Below are positions 8,208-18,396 of a stretch of 64,000 nt of DNA, piece after piece; position 1 is the stretch's first letter; the number at the start of each line of letters is the position of its first letter. Origin of the DNA: Pseudomonadota bacterium (GTDB lineage Bacteria; Pseudomonadota; Alphaproteobacteria; Acetobacterales; Acetobacteraceae). The stretch lies in contig JAJXWD010000005.1 in assembly GCA_021781835.1 (NCBI GenBank), positions 57,896-121,895 of the forward strand, written 5' to 3'. Made by a program: the position numbers and the translations under genes. A model generated the notes under the pieces. It saw only the letters and a program-made list of their open reading frames with translations, searched no databases and was not told the DNA's origin.

Positions 8208-9149
8208 TTACGCGCGGGTGATGGTTTGGGCGAAGAGCGCGGTGCCGTGCTCGTCGATCAGGCTGTAGTGAAAGCCGTTGGCCGAGAGGGAAGCCGCCAT
8301 GAAGCCATGCGCGCCGGACGCGAAACCCTGGGGGCGCAGCGCGGCGGGCGGGGTGTAGGTTTGCGAGCCGGCGCCGGTGACGATGTGGGTGAGGCCGGCC
8401 ATGTGCACGGATTGCAGCGTGTGGTCGTGGCCGCAAATATAGACCGGCACGTTATGGCGCTGAAGAATGGGCAGGAGATGGGCGATCAGGTCGGGCTGGT
8501 CGTGGTCGTGGTCGGGGTCGGCGGCGGGAATGATGGCCGTGTAGATCGGGTGATGGCCGATGACGATGTTCCACTCGGCCCGGCTGGCGGCCAGGGCGGT
8601 ATCGAGCCAGGCAAGCTGGGCGGCGGGGTTTTGGCCCTCGACCCGAACCGTGGAGCCGTAATATTTTTGGATGAAGGGCGAGGTGTCGAGGAAATAGAAG
8701 GCGGCGGTGGCGCCGCCGGGCAGGGCGTGGGTCTCGTGCCAATAGCGCGCGGGCATCTGCCAGCGGGGGGAGTGCTGGGCGTAGGCGAGCTGGGCCTCGA
8801 CATTGCCACGATAATCGTGATTGCCGAGCAGGACCTTCCAGGGGGATTGCAGGGCGGGGGCGGTGTAGACCTGCTCGAAGCTCTGCCGCCATTGCGGGTC
8901 ATCGAGGCTGGTGACGCCGTTTTCGTAGAAATTATCGCCGACCGAGATGGTGAAGGCGCTGCCAAGCTCGGCCGCGCTCTTGCCCATCTGGGCGGCGACG
9001 GCGGCTTGATGGTCGGCGCCGTGCCGGCCCCAATCGCCGATGAGCACGATGTTCAGCCCCGCCTGCGCGGCGGCGGCGCGCTGGCTGAACGACGCCGCCA
9101 CACCGGAGAGGGCGGCGGAGGCGATGAAATGGCGGCGGGTGAGGGTCAT
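8208..9149 (-). CDS. Tat-exported metallophosphoesterase (purple acid phosphatase-like)
   Basis: TRRHFIASAALSG Tat signal; GDWG, GDNFYENGV, GNHDY, GHHP, GHDH motifs. Confidence 0.92.
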   Translation of the reverse strand: MTLTRRHFIASAALSGVAASFSQRAAAAQAGLNIVLIGDWGRHGADHQAAVAAQMGKSAAELGSAFTISVGDNFYENGVTSLDDPQWRQSFEQVYTAPALQSPWKVLLGNHDYRGNVEAQLAYAQHSPRWQMPARYWHETHALPGGATAAFYFLDTSPFIQKYYGSTVRVEGQNPAAQLAWLDTALAASRAEWNIVIGHHPIYTAIIPAADPDHDHDQPDLIAHLLPILQRHNVPVYICGHDHTLQSVHMAGLTHIVTGAGSQTYTPPAALRPQGFASGAHGFMAASLSANGFHYSLIDEHGTALFAQTITRA

Positions 9150-9221
9150 GCGAGGCTCCTGTGGCGTGACGCTGGGTAGCAGCCCGGCCTAGGGATGACC
9201 ATGACGGATTTGCGACAAAAA

Positions 9222-9253
9222 AACCGCCCCGGCTTACGAAGTCCGGGGCGGTT
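9222..9253 (-). terminator. Rho-independent terminator of the prp operon
   Basis: AACCGCCCCGG/CCGGGGCGGTT arms followed on minus strand by T-run. Confidence 0.85.
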
Positions 9254-9313
9254 CCAAGGTACCGGCCGCCCATGTTTCAGGGGGGAAGGCGGCGGCCGGC
9301 AGGGAGGCGAAAT

Positions 9314-10228
9314 TCAGCCGATGGGCTCGGGCACGATGGTTTTGACGATCGTGGAGTCCAGGGCCTCGAAGCCTTCATAGTCGATGGTGCTGTAGAGATC
9401 CTTGCGGGTCAGCATCTGGTCCACGCAGTTCTGGGCGCCGCCATCGCGGGCGATGGCGGTGTAGAGCTTCTGCTGGGCCAGGGCGGCAACGCGGAGGCTG
9501 GTGACGGGCCAGATGACCATTTTATAGCCGAAATCCTCGAATTGCTGCTTGGTGTAGAAGGGCGTGCGGCCGAACTCGGTCATGTTGGCGAGCAGGGGCA
9601 CACCGGGCATGCGCTTGGCGAATTCGCGAAACATTTCCTCGGTGTTCAGGGCTTCGGGGAAGATCGCGTCGGCGCCGGCTTCCATGTAGAGCTTGGCGCG
9701 GGCGACGGCGCCCTCGATGCCCTCGGAGGCCGCGGCGTCGGTGCGGGCGATGATGTAGAGATGACGGCGGGCATGACGGGCGGCGGCGACCTTGGCCGCC
9801 ATGTCTTGCGGGCTGGCCAGCTTCTTGTCGTTCAGGTGACCGCATTTCTTGGGCAGCACCTGGTCTTCGAGCTGGATGGCGCCGGCGCCGGCATCCTCGA
9901 AGGTGCGCACCGTGTGCATGACGTTGAGCGCCTCGCCATAGCCGGTGTCGCCGTCGGCCAGGATGGGCAGGCCGGAGGCGCGGGCGATCTGGCGGATGAA
10001 GAAGGCGACCTCATCGACGGTGATGATGCCGAGATCGGGCAGACCCATCGAGGCGGTCATGGCCGCGCCGGAGAGATATACCGCCTCAAATCCAGCCGCC
10101 TTGGCCTGCCGCGAGGCCAGGCCGTTATGGGCGCCGGGGATGCCGAGGATGCCGGGACGGTTGACCAGGGCACGGAAACGCTCGCCCGCGGGGGTGGGAT
10201 CGTAGTGAGAGGCGCTCAGATAGGTCAT
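9314..10228 (-). CDS. prpB: 2-methylisocitrate lyase
   Basis: GAHNGLASRQAKAAGFEAVYLSG, DGDTGYGEALNVMHTVRTFEDAGAGAIQLEDQ, PKKCGH motif. Confidence 0.94.
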   Translation of the reverse strand: MTYLSASHYDPTPAGERFRALVNRPGILGIPGAHNGLASRQAKAAGFEAVYLSGAAMTASMGLPDLGIITVDEVAFFIRQIARASGLPILADGDTGYGEALNVMHTVRTFEDAGAGAIQLEDQVLPKKCGHLNDKKLASPQDMAAKVAAARHARRHLYIIARTDAAASEGIEGAVARAKLYMEAGADAIFPEALNTEEMFREFAKRMPGVPLLANMTEFGRTPFYTKQQFEDFGYKMVIWPVTSLRVAALAQQKLYTAIARDGGAQNCVDQMLTRKDLYSTIDYEGFEALDSTIVKTIVPEPIG

Positions 10229-10275
10229 GGGATGCTCCTGTTTGGTCTTTTTGACAAAGAACCAAAAATTTTGGC

Positions 10276-10304
10276 GCCGGCGTGCGCGTGGAGCGCACGC
10301 CGGC
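10276..10304. terminator. Intercistronic hairpin between prpC and prpB
   Basis: GCCGGCGTGCGC-gtgga-GCGCACGCCGGC, 12-bp perfect arms. Confidence 0.7.
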
Positions 10305-10312
10305 GGTTCAGG

Positions 10313-11461
10313 TCAACGATCGGCGAGCGGCACGAAGGTCAGGTTCTCGGGGCCGGTGTAATTGGCGCTCGGGCGGATGATCTTGCCGTCGATGCGCTGC
10401 TCGATGACATGCGCGCTCCAGCCCGAGGTGCGGGCAATGACGAAGAGCGGCGTGAACATGGCGGTGGGCACGCCCATCATGTGGTAGGAAACGGCCGAGA
10501 ACCAGTCGAGGTTCGGGAACATCTTCTTCACTTCGGCCATCACGCTCTCGAGACGCTCGGCGATGTCGAACATCTTGGTGCTGCGCGCCTCATCGGAGAG
10601 ATGCCTGGCGACGCGCTTGATGACGACGTTGCGCGGATCGGAGATGGTGTAGACCGGGTGGCCGAAGCCGATCACCACTTCCTTGCGCTCGACGCGGGCG
10701 CGGATGTCGGCTTCCGCCTCGTCGGGGGTGGCGTAGCGCTTCTGGATTTCGAACGCCACCTCGTTGGCGCCGCCATGCTTAGGGCCACGCAGCGCGCCGA
10801 TGCCGCCCGCGATGGCGGAATAGAAATCAGACCCCGTGCCCGCGACCACGCGGCAGGTGAAGGTGGAGGCGTTGAACTCATGCTCGGCATAGAGGATGAG
10901 CGAGGTGTGCATGGCGCGCACCCAGCTCTCCTTGGGCTCCTCGCCATGGAGCAGGTGCAGGAAATGGCCGCCGATGCTGTCATCGTTGGTTTCGACCTCG
11001 ATGCGCCGGCCGTTGGTGGCGTAATGATACCAGTAGAGCAGCGCCGAACCCAGCGAGGCCATCAGCTTGTCGGCGATATCACGCGCGCCCGGAACGTTAT
11101 GGTCGTGCGCCTCGGGCAGGAGGGTGCCGAGCACGGAGACGTAGGTGCGCATCACATCCATCGGGTGGGCGGCGGCGGGGATCTGCTCGAGCACCGCCTT
11201 GGCGGCGGCGGGCAGGCCGCGCAGGGATTTCAGCTTGGCCTTGTAGGCGGCCAGCTCGGCGATGTTGGGCAGGGCGCCGTGAACGAGCAGATGGGCGATT
11301 TCCTCGAACTCGCAGCTATCGGCGAAATCGAGAATGTCATAGCCGCGGTAATGGAGATCGTTGCCGGAACGGCCGACGGTGCAAAGCGCGGTGTTGCCCG
11401 CGGCAACGCCCGAGAGGGCAACGGATTTTTTCGGCTTGGGCAGGGTGGAAGCTTCGTTCAT
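10313..11461 (-). CDS. prpC: 2-methylcitrate synthase (citrate synthase family)
   Basis: [61 protein letters not shown]. Confidence 0.94.
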   Translation of the reverse strand: MNEASTLPKPKKSVALSGVAAGNTALCTVGRSGNDLHYRGYDILDFADSCEFEEIAHLLVHGALPNIAELAAYKAKLKSLRGLPAAAKAVLEQIPAAAHPMDVMRTYVSVLGTLLPEAHDHNVPGARDIADKLMASLGSALLYWYHYATNGRRIEVETNDDSIGGHFLHLLHGEEPKESWVRAMHTSLILYAEHEFNASTFTCRVVAGTGSDFYSAIAGGIGALRGPKHGGANEVAFEIQKRYATPDEAEADIRARVERKEVVIGFGHPVYTISDPRNVVIKRVARHLSDEARSTKMFDIAERLESVMAEVKKMFPNLDWFSAVSYHMMGVPTAMFTPLFVIARTSGWSAHVIEQRIDGKIIRPSANYTGPENLTFVPLADR

Positions 11462-11553
11462 GACGGTCTCCTGTGATCGGCGGCTTATCGGGTGCCGCCC
11501 GGTTGGGGGGCTTGGCGGGGCGGGCGGGCGAGGCCGCCTGGCAAGCGAAACAT

Positions 11554-12561
11554 TCAAAAAATTCCGGGCTTCGATTCATCCAAGGCCCCGGCCGGAACGG
11601 CGACATTGAGACTACTCAGCTCTCCGGCCGTCAAGCGGTGCAGGTTTTGCACAGATTCGAGGAAACGGTTGCGCTCCCGGGTGGTGATGAGCCCCTCGGT
11701 CAGCGCCAGGAAATTGGCGATTTGCGCCGTGCGCCCGGGCGGGGCGGCGGCGAGAATGGCGGTTCGGGTCTCGCCCGCTTCGGGCAGGCGGATCTGGCAC
11801 TGGGCCGGGCTGGCCATGAGCATGAAAATTTCGCTCTCATCGGCCGGGTTGGGCGCGCCCGCGCCGCGCATGGCGTGGTCCACGGCCTCTATGGCGAGCT
11901 TGCCGGCATGGGCCGGGGCGAAAACCGGCCAGGACGAGACCAGGCCCGCGCCCCCCAGGGCCGGCACGCACGAGACATGCACCGCCTGTTGCAGCGCCTG
12001 ATGGATGGTTTCCTGCTTCAGCCCGAGCAGCGCGCCGAGGCCGGCCGCCTGGGCCGGGGCGAGATGGGCCATGGGCGAACGCGGACGGGCGGGGAGATCG
12101 AGCCCCTCGCGCAGGGCGGCGTGAATTTCGGCCGCCGCCACCACGGCGCGGATGAGGTCCCGGCCGGATTTTTCGCGGGCCTGGGCGACCGCCAGCAGAG
12201 GGGGCAGCAGATCGGCCAGCGAGGGCGCGGCCGCGCCTGCCAGGGCGCGCACCGCCGTGCCGTTGGCCCAGGCGGCCCAGCCGGCGCTGACCCCGATGCG
12301 CGAGGGCACGCCGAATAGCTGCGCGCCGCCGGCTTTTTTGGCATGCGCCAGAGCCGCGCCGCGCGCCGACACCGCCGGGGCGCTGTTGAGGGCGGCCAGA
12401 GCGGCGGCGGCATTGGCGAGCAGCTGGCCGACGATGAGGGAGGCGGCATCCTTGGCCGTGGGCGCGCGCGCGGCGGCGACGCCGGCGAGCTTCCAGGCGA
12501 GCTGGTCTTCACGGGCGGGCATGGCCTGGGCGAGGCTTTGTCTGACGTCGTGAAGCTTCAT
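11554..12561 (-). CDS. MmgE/PrpD family protein (short; 2-methylcitrate dehydratase-like)
   Basis: PrpD-like helical region and operon context with prpB/prpC; ~335 aa. Confidence 0.72.
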   Translation of the reverse strand: MKLHDVRQSLAQAMPAREDQLAWKLAGVAAARAPTAKDAASLIVGQLLANAAAALAALNSAPAVSARGAALAHAKKAGGAQLFGVPSRIGVSAGWAAWANGTAVRALAGAAAPSLADLLPPLLAVAQAREKSGRDLIRAVVAAAEIHAALREGLDLPARPRSPMAHLAPAQAAGLGALLGLKQETIHQALQQAVHVSCVPALGGAGLVSSWPVFAPAHAGKLAIEAVDHAMRGAGAPNPADESEIFMLMASPAQCQIRLPEAGETRTAILAAAPPGRTAQIANFLALTEGLITTRERNRFLESVQNLHRLTAGELSSLNVAVPAGALDESKPGIF

Positions 12562-12672
12562 GCCCTGCCTCCTCCGTGTGGTTGCGCCGTGTGGACCGGG
12601 TCCTCCTTTCGCGCCGATGGGCCGCAACGTCTAGCTGTCTTGGTGCGGATTAGAGCGAAGCGCTTGCGCCGG

Positions 12673-12689
12673 TTTGCAAAGCTTGCGAA
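12673..12689. promoter_or_regulatory. Candidate operator in the prp / regulator divergent promoter
   Basis: TTTGCAAA palindrome followed by CTTGCGAA half-site. Confidence 0.5.
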
Positions 12690-12697
12690 GATTGCCG

Positions 12698-14101
12698 ATG
12701 GCTGGAAAGAAAATCTTTGCTGGTGAGCGGCTGCGCCGGGGCCGCGAGCGGCTGGGGCTGAACCAGGCGCAGCTGGCGGCGCGGCTGACCATTTCGCCCT
12801 CTTATCTGAACCAGCTGGAGCGCGACCAGCGGCCGCTGACCGGGCCGCTGCTCGAACGGCTCTCGGTGATGCTGAAAGTGCCGAAAACCTATTTCGCGGA
12901 TACCCAGGACGCCAAGCGCGAGGCGCAGCTGCGCGAGTCACTGGCCGACCCGCTGTTTCGCGCTACCCCCAAGGCACTGGGCGAGATCGGCGCCGTGGTG
13001 CGCGCGGCGCCGCATGTCGCGGAAGCCTTCATGACCCTCTATGAAGCCTATACGGCCCGCGCCGAGTTGCTGGCCACCGCCAACCCCGCCGGCCCGCCGC
13101 GCTTTCCCTATGACGAGGTGCGCGACTGGGTGCAGGGGCGGGTGAACCATTTCGACAGCCTGGACCGCGCGGCGGAGGCGGTGTTTGAGGACCGGCATTT
13201 CGAGCCGCGGAATTTGCGCGAGGATTTGCGCCGCTATTTGCGCGACCGGCACGGCATTGTCACCGCCTCGGACCCTGGGCTGCTGGGGGCGGGCTTGTTT
13301 TGGCGGCTGAGCCGGCAGGCGCGGCGGCTTTATCTGGCGGAAGACGCGGCGCCCGAGAGCCAGATGTTTTGGATGGCCCATGTCATTGGGCAGCTGGAGC
13401 ATGGCGCGCTGATTGAGAAGGAGGTGCGGCGGGTGGCGTTTTCATCCGAGGAGGCGCGGGGGCTGGCGCGCATCGCGCTGGCCAATTATTTCGCGGGCGC
13501 TCTGATTTTGCCCTACCGGCGCTTTCATGAGACGGCGAAGCTGGTGCGCTATGACATTCAGCGCCTGCAACGCCAGTTCGGGGCGAGCTTTGAGCAGATC
13601 TGCCACCGGCTCTCGACGCTGCAACGGCCCGGACTGCCGGGGATACCGTTTTACTTCGTGAAGACCGATATTGCCGGCAATATCCTCAAACGCTCCTCGG
13701 CCACGCGCTTTTCCTTCGCGCAGTTTGGCGGGCCTTGCCCGCTTTGGAATGTTTACCGGGCCTTTGCGCATCCGGGCGAGATATTGGTGCAGATGGCGCA
13801 GACGCCCGACGATGTGACCTATTTGAACATCGCCCGCACGGTCGGGCGGGGGGGCGGGGCTTATCTCTCGCGGCCGCGCGCGGTGGCGGTGGTGCTGGGG
13901 TGCGAGATTTCCTACGCCCCCGAAACCGTTTACGCGGCCGGGCTGGACCTGAACAACCGCGCGGCGCCCGACCCGATTGGGCCAGGCTGCCGGGCCTGCG
14001 AGCGCACCAATTGCCGCCACCGCTCGGTGCCGCCGCTGGGGCTGGGGCTGGATATGGGCACGATTGAGCGCGGCATGGTGCCTTACCAGCTCAAAGGCTG
14101 A
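12698..14101 (+). CDS. XRE family short-chain acyl/propionate-responsive regulator (ScfR/RamB/PrpR-like, HTH + IrrE-like + DUF2083-like)
   Basis: HTH GERLRRGRERLGLNQAQLAARLTISPSYLNQLERDQRPLT; long C-terminal Cys-rich region CRACERTNCRHR; divergent from prp genes. Confidence 0.9.
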   Translation: MAGKKIFAGERLRRGRERLGLNQAQLAARLTISPSYLNQLERDQRPLTGPLLERLSVMLKVPKTYFADTQDAKREAQLRESLADPLFRATPKALGEIGAVVRAAPHVAEAFMTLYEAYTARAELLATANPAGPPRFPYDEVRDWVQGRVNHFDSLDRAAEAVFEDRHFEPRNLREDLRRYLRDRHGIVTASDPGLLGAGLFWRLSRQARRLYLAEDAAPESQMFWMAHVIGQLEHGALIEKEVRRVAFSSEEARGLARIALANYFAGALILPYRRFHETAKLVRYDIQRLQRQFGASFEQICHRLSTLQRPGLPGIPFYFVKTDIAGNILKRSSATRFSFAQFGGPCPLWNVYRAFAHPGEILVQMAQTPDDVTYLNIARTVGRGGGAYLSRPRAVAVVLGCEISYAPETVYAAGLDLNNRAAPDPIGPGCRACERTNCRHRSVPPLGLGLDMGTIERGMVPYQLKG

Positions 14102-14103
14102 GA

Positions 14104-15804
14104 TCAGCCCTCGCCCCAGCAGGCGAATTTGGAGGTTTGGCCGATGCCGGGGTTGAAGCAGTTGCAGGGATCGAGCGCCTTGTAGTGCGCGGCCAGGGCC
14201 GGCTTGGCCTTGTAGAGATGACCGACATTATGCTCGGCCGGGTATTCGGCGCCGCGCTCATCGAGCAGGGCCCACATCTCATGCTCAATGGCGAGCGGGT
14301 CGGCGCCTTTTTGCACGATATAGTCCTGGTGGAAGACGTGACAGAAGAAATGCCCGTAATAGAGCTTGTGGAGGAGGCGCTGGTTCAGGCCATCGGGGAG
14401 ATGTTCCTGCCATTGTTCATCATTGCGGCGGAGCGCGATGTCGAGGGCGACGATGTCTTCGACACTGTTTTGGTGGATGGCACGGTAGCGTACCGCCGCG
14501 CCCGCCACCGCGAAACGGTGCAGGAAGGCCTTGGCGGCCTCGGCGGGCGTGCATTCGAAATAATCGCCGCCGGCGGAGGGGAACGAGGTGGCGAGATAGG
14601 CGCGGGCTTCCTCGATGCCCTCACCCGCCATTTTGAGCAGCAGGTGATGCTCGAAGCGGTCACGCCAGGTGAGCATGCGGGCGGGCAGATGCTGGGGGAA
14701 GAGATGGCTGGCGGCCTGCATCAGCCGGTCTGAGAGGAAGCGCGGCAGGAGGGGGACGCGGGCGGCGGCCTGGTCGAAGCGGGATTTGAGGGCGAACAGG
14801 GCGGGCAGGCGGTCTGTGCCGAGCTTCTCGATGGCGAGGAACATGTCCTTGCCGTATTTGACCGCGATGTCGAAGGCGGTGCGGTGAATATATTCACCCG
14901 CCACCGGCAGGGACTGGAAATTTGCCAGTATGTGGCGGCGCAGGCGGGTGAGCTCGACCGGGTCGTTGGTGCCGATATAGAAGGTGGCGATGTGCTCATC
15001 CTGGGGGAAGGTGTCGAGGCGGGTGGCGAAGATGGCGACCTTACCGGCCGAGCCGGACGCCTCGAACAGGCGCCTGGGGTCGGCGTTGAAGCGGGCCGGG
15101 GTGGGGGCCGTGACGTCACGCACATGGGTGGCGTAGTCGGGGTCGGAGGCGGCGCGGGTGGAGGGCTGGTCGATGTCGCCTGGGGCGAAATCGCCGGCTT
15201 CCAGGCGGGAGAGGATGGTTTCGGGCTCGTTGCCGAGGTTGATGCCCAGATGATTGACCAGTTCCAGCGCGCCGGACGCGGTGACGCGCGCGAACAGGGC
15301 CAGCTCGGTGTAGGCCGGGCCGCGGCGGATGAGCGCGCCGCCGGAATTATTGGCGATGCCGCCATTGACCGAGGCGCCCAGGCAGGACGAGCCGATGACG
15401 GAATGGGGCTCGCGCTTGAAGGGGCGGAGGGTCTTTTCGAGCTGGAACAGCGTGGCGCCGGGCAGCGCCACCACCTGCGACGCGCCGGGCAGGACGTGGA
15501 GTTTGGCCAGGCGCAACGTGTTGATGATGACGATGGGGCGGTCATAGGCGGTGCCGTCGGGGGTGGAGCCGCCGGTGAGGCCGGTATTGGCGGCCTGCAT
15601 GATGATGATGACCCCCGCCGCGTGGCAGGCCTGGAGCGCGCGCCATTGCTCGATGAGCGAGCCGGGGCGCACCACCGCCAGCACCGCCCCTGAGCCGAAA
15701 CGAAAGCCGGTGGCGAAGCGCGCCGTGGCGCGCGGGCCGGTGAGCACGTGGCGGCGGCCTGAGATGGCAGTGAGGCTGTGGAGGAGGGCGGCATGGTCGG
15801 TCAT
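14104..15804 (-). CDS. dld: D-lactate dehydrogenase (quinone, FAD-binding)
   Basis: AANTGLTGGSTPDG, NTLRLAKLHVL, GASVNGGIANNSGGALIRRGPAYTELALFA, HHLLLKMAGEGIEEA. Confidence 0.95.
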   Translation of the reverse strand: MTDHAALLHSLTAISGRRHVLTGPRATARFATGFRFGSGAVLAVVRPGSLIEQWRALQACHAAGVIIIMQAANTGLTGGSTPDGTAYDRPIVIINTLRLAKLHVLPGASQVVALPGATLFQLEKTLRPFKREPHSVIGSSCLGASVNGGIANNSGGALIRRGPAYTELALFARVTASGALELVNHLGINLGNEPETILSRLEAGDFAPGDIDQPSTRAASDPDYATHVRDVTAPTPARFNADPRRLFEASGSAGKVAIFATRLDTFPQDEHIATFYIGTNDPVELTRLRRHILANFQSLPVAGEYIHRTAFDIAVKYGKDMFLAIEKLGTDRLPALFALKSRFDQAAARVPLLPRFLSDRLMQAASHLFPQHLPARMLTWRDRFEHHLLLKMAGEGIEEARAYLATSFPSAGGDYFECTPAEAAKAFLHRFAVAGAAVRYRAIHQNSVEDIVALDIALRRNDEQWQEHLPDGLNQRLLHKLYYGHFFCHVFHQDYIVQKGADPLAIEHEMWALLDERGAEYPAEHNVGHLYKAKPALAAHYKALDPCNCFNPGIGQTSKFACWGEG

Positions 15805-15861
15805 GGCATAACCTTATCACATAGCGCGCGGGGCGGGTGGAGCCCCACCCCGCGTTTTGCC

Positions 15862-17475
15862 TCAGCCCAGGTGCGGGATGACCCAGGGAATGAGGAACTG
15901 AATGGCGGCGACCAGCCCGGCCAGGGCCAGGGTGAGCACCACCGAATGAATGAACACACGGGCGAACACCTTGCCCTCATGGCCGTTCATGCCCGTGACC
16001 GAGCAGCCGGTGGAGATGTTTTGGGGCGAGATGATTTTGCCCATGACGCCGCCCGCCGAGTTGGTGGCCGCGAACAGCACCGGGCTGAGCGAAAGCTGCT
16101 TGGCCGCCACCACCTGCAAATTGCCGAACAAAGCGTTGCCTGAGGTGTCGGAACCCGAGAGCATGACCGCGATCCAGCCCAGGAAAGGCGAGAGGATGAC
16201 GAAGACCCCGCCCGTGGCCGCGACGCCAGCACCCAGCGTGTAGGCGAGACCGGCATAGTTCATGAGGAAGGCCAGCGCCACAATGCTGACCACCGTGACC
16301 GTGGGCAGGAAGATTTGGCGCAGCGTTTGCCCCAGCGCGGCGAGCATGGATGAGAGCGAAAGGCCGCCCAGCAGCCCGGTGAGCAGGGCCGCGAGCAAAA
16401 TGGCCGTGCCGGTGGTGAGCGGCTGGAAGAGGAACACCGCCGGGTAGGGCTTGGCGTTGTAGAGGGTGATGGAGATGGCCTTGTTGAGACCCGGCCAGGG
16501 AATGGCGTGGGCGCCGAGGGCGGCGAGCTTCAGGTTTGTCCAGGCGATGACGACCACCGACACGATGACCCAGGGCAGCCAGCCCGACCAGGGATGGCGG
16601 GTGGATTTGGCGGGCGCGCCGTGGAGCAGCTCATCGCGCACGGCGAAGGCGGCATCGGGGGCGGGTTTCCAGACTTGCAGGAACAACAAGGTGAAAATGA
16701 GCGAGCCGAGGGAGGAGAGCACGTCGGTGAGGGCGTAGTCGAGCAGGTTGGAGGCCACGAACTGCATGGCCGCGAACGAGCCGCCCGCCGCCAGCAGCAG
16801 GGGCCAGAGCGCGCGGAGCGAACGGAACCCGCCATAGAGCGCCATGACATAGAACGGCAGGGCGAAGGCGACGACGGGCAGCTCGCGCCCGACCATGGCG
16901 CCGAGCGCGGTGGCCGGCAGGCCGGTGACCGCGCCCAGCACGGTGACGGGCACGCCGAGCGCGCCGAACGCCACGGGGGCTGTGTTGAAGATGAGCACGA
17001 AGACCAGGGCCTCGAGCGCCGGAAAACCGACCAGCATGAGCAGCGAAGAGGTGATGGCGACCGGCGTGCCGAACCCGGCCACGCCTTCGAGCAGCGCGCC
17101 GAAGCAGAAGCCGATGACCACCAGCACGACCCGGCGGTCGTTGGGCAGGTGGGTGACCACCCAGGAGCGGAAGGCATCGAAAAACCCGGCGCGCACGGAA
17201 ATGTTGTAGAGCAGCAGGGCGTTGAGGACGATCCACATCACCGGCCAGAGGGCGAAGGCGGCGCCATTGGCGATGGCGGCCAGCGCCAAATGGGCCGGCA
17301 TGGCCCAGAGCGTGGTGGCGATGATGAGACACAGCGCCAGCCCCGCCAGCGCCGCCTGCCAGGCCGGGCGGCGCAGCACGCCGAGCAGCACGAGCACCAG
17401 CGCCACCGGCAAGGCGGCGACCAGAAAAGACGGCAGCAGCGCGCCGCCAATGGGGGTGATGAGTTGCGCGAACAT
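15862..17475 (-). CDS. lldP: L-lactate permease family transporter
   Basis: Polytopic; GVAGFGTPVAITSSLLMLVGF, SGSDTSGNALFGNLQ, NSAGGVMGKIISPQNIS motifs. Confidence 0.94.
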   Translation of the reverse strand: MFAQLITPIGGALLPSFLVAALPVALVLVLLGVLRRPAWQAALAGLALCLIIATTLWAMPAHLALAAIANGAAFALWPVMWIVLNALLLYNISVRAGFFDAFRSWVVTHLPNDRRVVLVVIGFCFGALLEGVAGFGTPVAITSSLLMLVGFPALEALVFVLIFNTAPVAFGALGVPVTVLGAVTGLPATALGAMVGRELPVVAFALPFYVMALYGGFRSLRALWPLLLAAGGSFAAMQFVASNLLDYALTDVLSSLGSLIFTLLFLQVWKPAPDAAFAVRDELLHGAPAKSTRHPWSGWLPWVIVSVVVIAWTNLKLAALGAHAIPWPGLNKAISITLYNAKPYPAVFLFQPLTTGTAILLAALLTGLLGGLSLSSMLAALGQTLRQIFLPTVTVVSIVALAFLMNYAGLAYTLGAGVAATGGVFVILSPFLGWIAVMLSGSDTSGNALFGNLQVVAAKQLSLSPVLFAATNSAGGVMGKIISPQNISTGCSVTGMNGHEGKVFARVFIHSVVLTLALAGLVAAIQFLIPWVIPHLG

Positions 17476-17586
17476 CAGGCGAAAACCTCCGCCCGCGCGG
17501 GCCGGTGAATGAGCATGGGACCTCCCGTTCTGTTTTGACTTGGACAGAAGGCCAAATAACATGGCTGATTATTTTTTGGCAAATAA

Positions 17587-17614
17587 ATTTTACCATTAAA
17601 ATTTATGGTAAAAT
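17587..17614. promoter_or_regulatory. Inverted repeat upstream of lactate permease (candidate operator)
   Basis: ATTTTACCAT-taaaattt-ATGGTAAAAT, 10-bp perfect arms. Confidence 0.6.
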
Positions 17615-17744
17615 CACCAGGCGTTTACAGAAAAGCCGGCGCGTTGGCGCCGGCCCGGTTTGCCGCTGGGGCGATGGTTCAGACATTCACGTCATCAAAC
17701 AGCGTGACGGTCTGACGCTGACCTCCGCCAGATTATTGATTTTT

Positions 17745-17849
17745 AGATCAAAATTGGTTTGGGTTGAGTCGACAGACGTAAGCTAAACCAATGAAATTGA
17801 TCGTCAAAATATGACTAGAGCGGGTGCGTCATAACGCATCCCGCTCTAG
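17745..17849 (-). repeat. 105-bp dispersed intergenic repeat, copy 2 (inverted)
   Basis: Reverse complement of copy 1 with few substitutions. Confidence 0.95.
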
Positions 17850-17904
17850 TGTCCCGCCGCCGCGATCTCGTGGTGTTCAGACGCGGGAGGCCAGGGTTGC
17901 GCGG

Positions 17905-18315
17905 CTACTGGCTCTGCTCGGGCATGAGTTTTTGGCGATGCACCGGACGCACCCATTGGCGGAGATGGGGCTGGAGAGCGCCATCGGCTATTTTGGTGAG
18001 GTCTTTGTCGAGCGTGCCGGCCAGCTTGGCGGCGGCCGGCTTGGTGAGGTGGCCCTTGATGACGCCCAGCACATGGGCGGGAGCGACCAGCACCAGCTCA
18101 TCGTAAGAATCGGCGTGGGTGCTCAACTGCCCGGCCACCCAGGCGGCGAATTTGCCGGGATCGCGCAGATGCGGCTCGGCGGCCTCGCCTTTGCGGCCCT
18201 CCTCGGGGAGCACGCGGCTGGCGGAATGGAGGGTATTGTCCTCGGGCGCGGGGCGGATGAAGCGGGCATGCTCGCCATCGGCCAAAGCGAAGAGGATGCG
18301 GAGATGAATGGCCAT
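17905..18315 (-). CDS. Host attachment protein family (PF10116-like)
   Basis: LVLVAPAHVLGVIKGHLTKPAAAKLAGTLDKDLTKI pattern. Confidence 0.75.
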   Translation of the reverse strand: MAIHLRILFALADGEHARFIRPAPEDNTLHSASRVLPEEGRKGEAAEPHLRDPGKFAAWVAGQLSTHADSYDELVLVAPAHVLGVIKGHLTKPAAAKLAGTLDKDLTKIADGALQPHLRQWVRPVHRQKLMPEQSQ

Positions 18316-18396
18316 CCGGGTGGCCTCCTTGTTATCAACGAACAAAGGATGCGCCCGGATGGCGGGAAGCTCATTGATTCTGGTCAAATCCCCGCC

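Noticed and set aside
9272-11476. 734-aa + strand ORF across prpB/prpC
   Set aside because: Antisense to two recognisable enzymes; GxxG/H/D-rich low-complexity translation.
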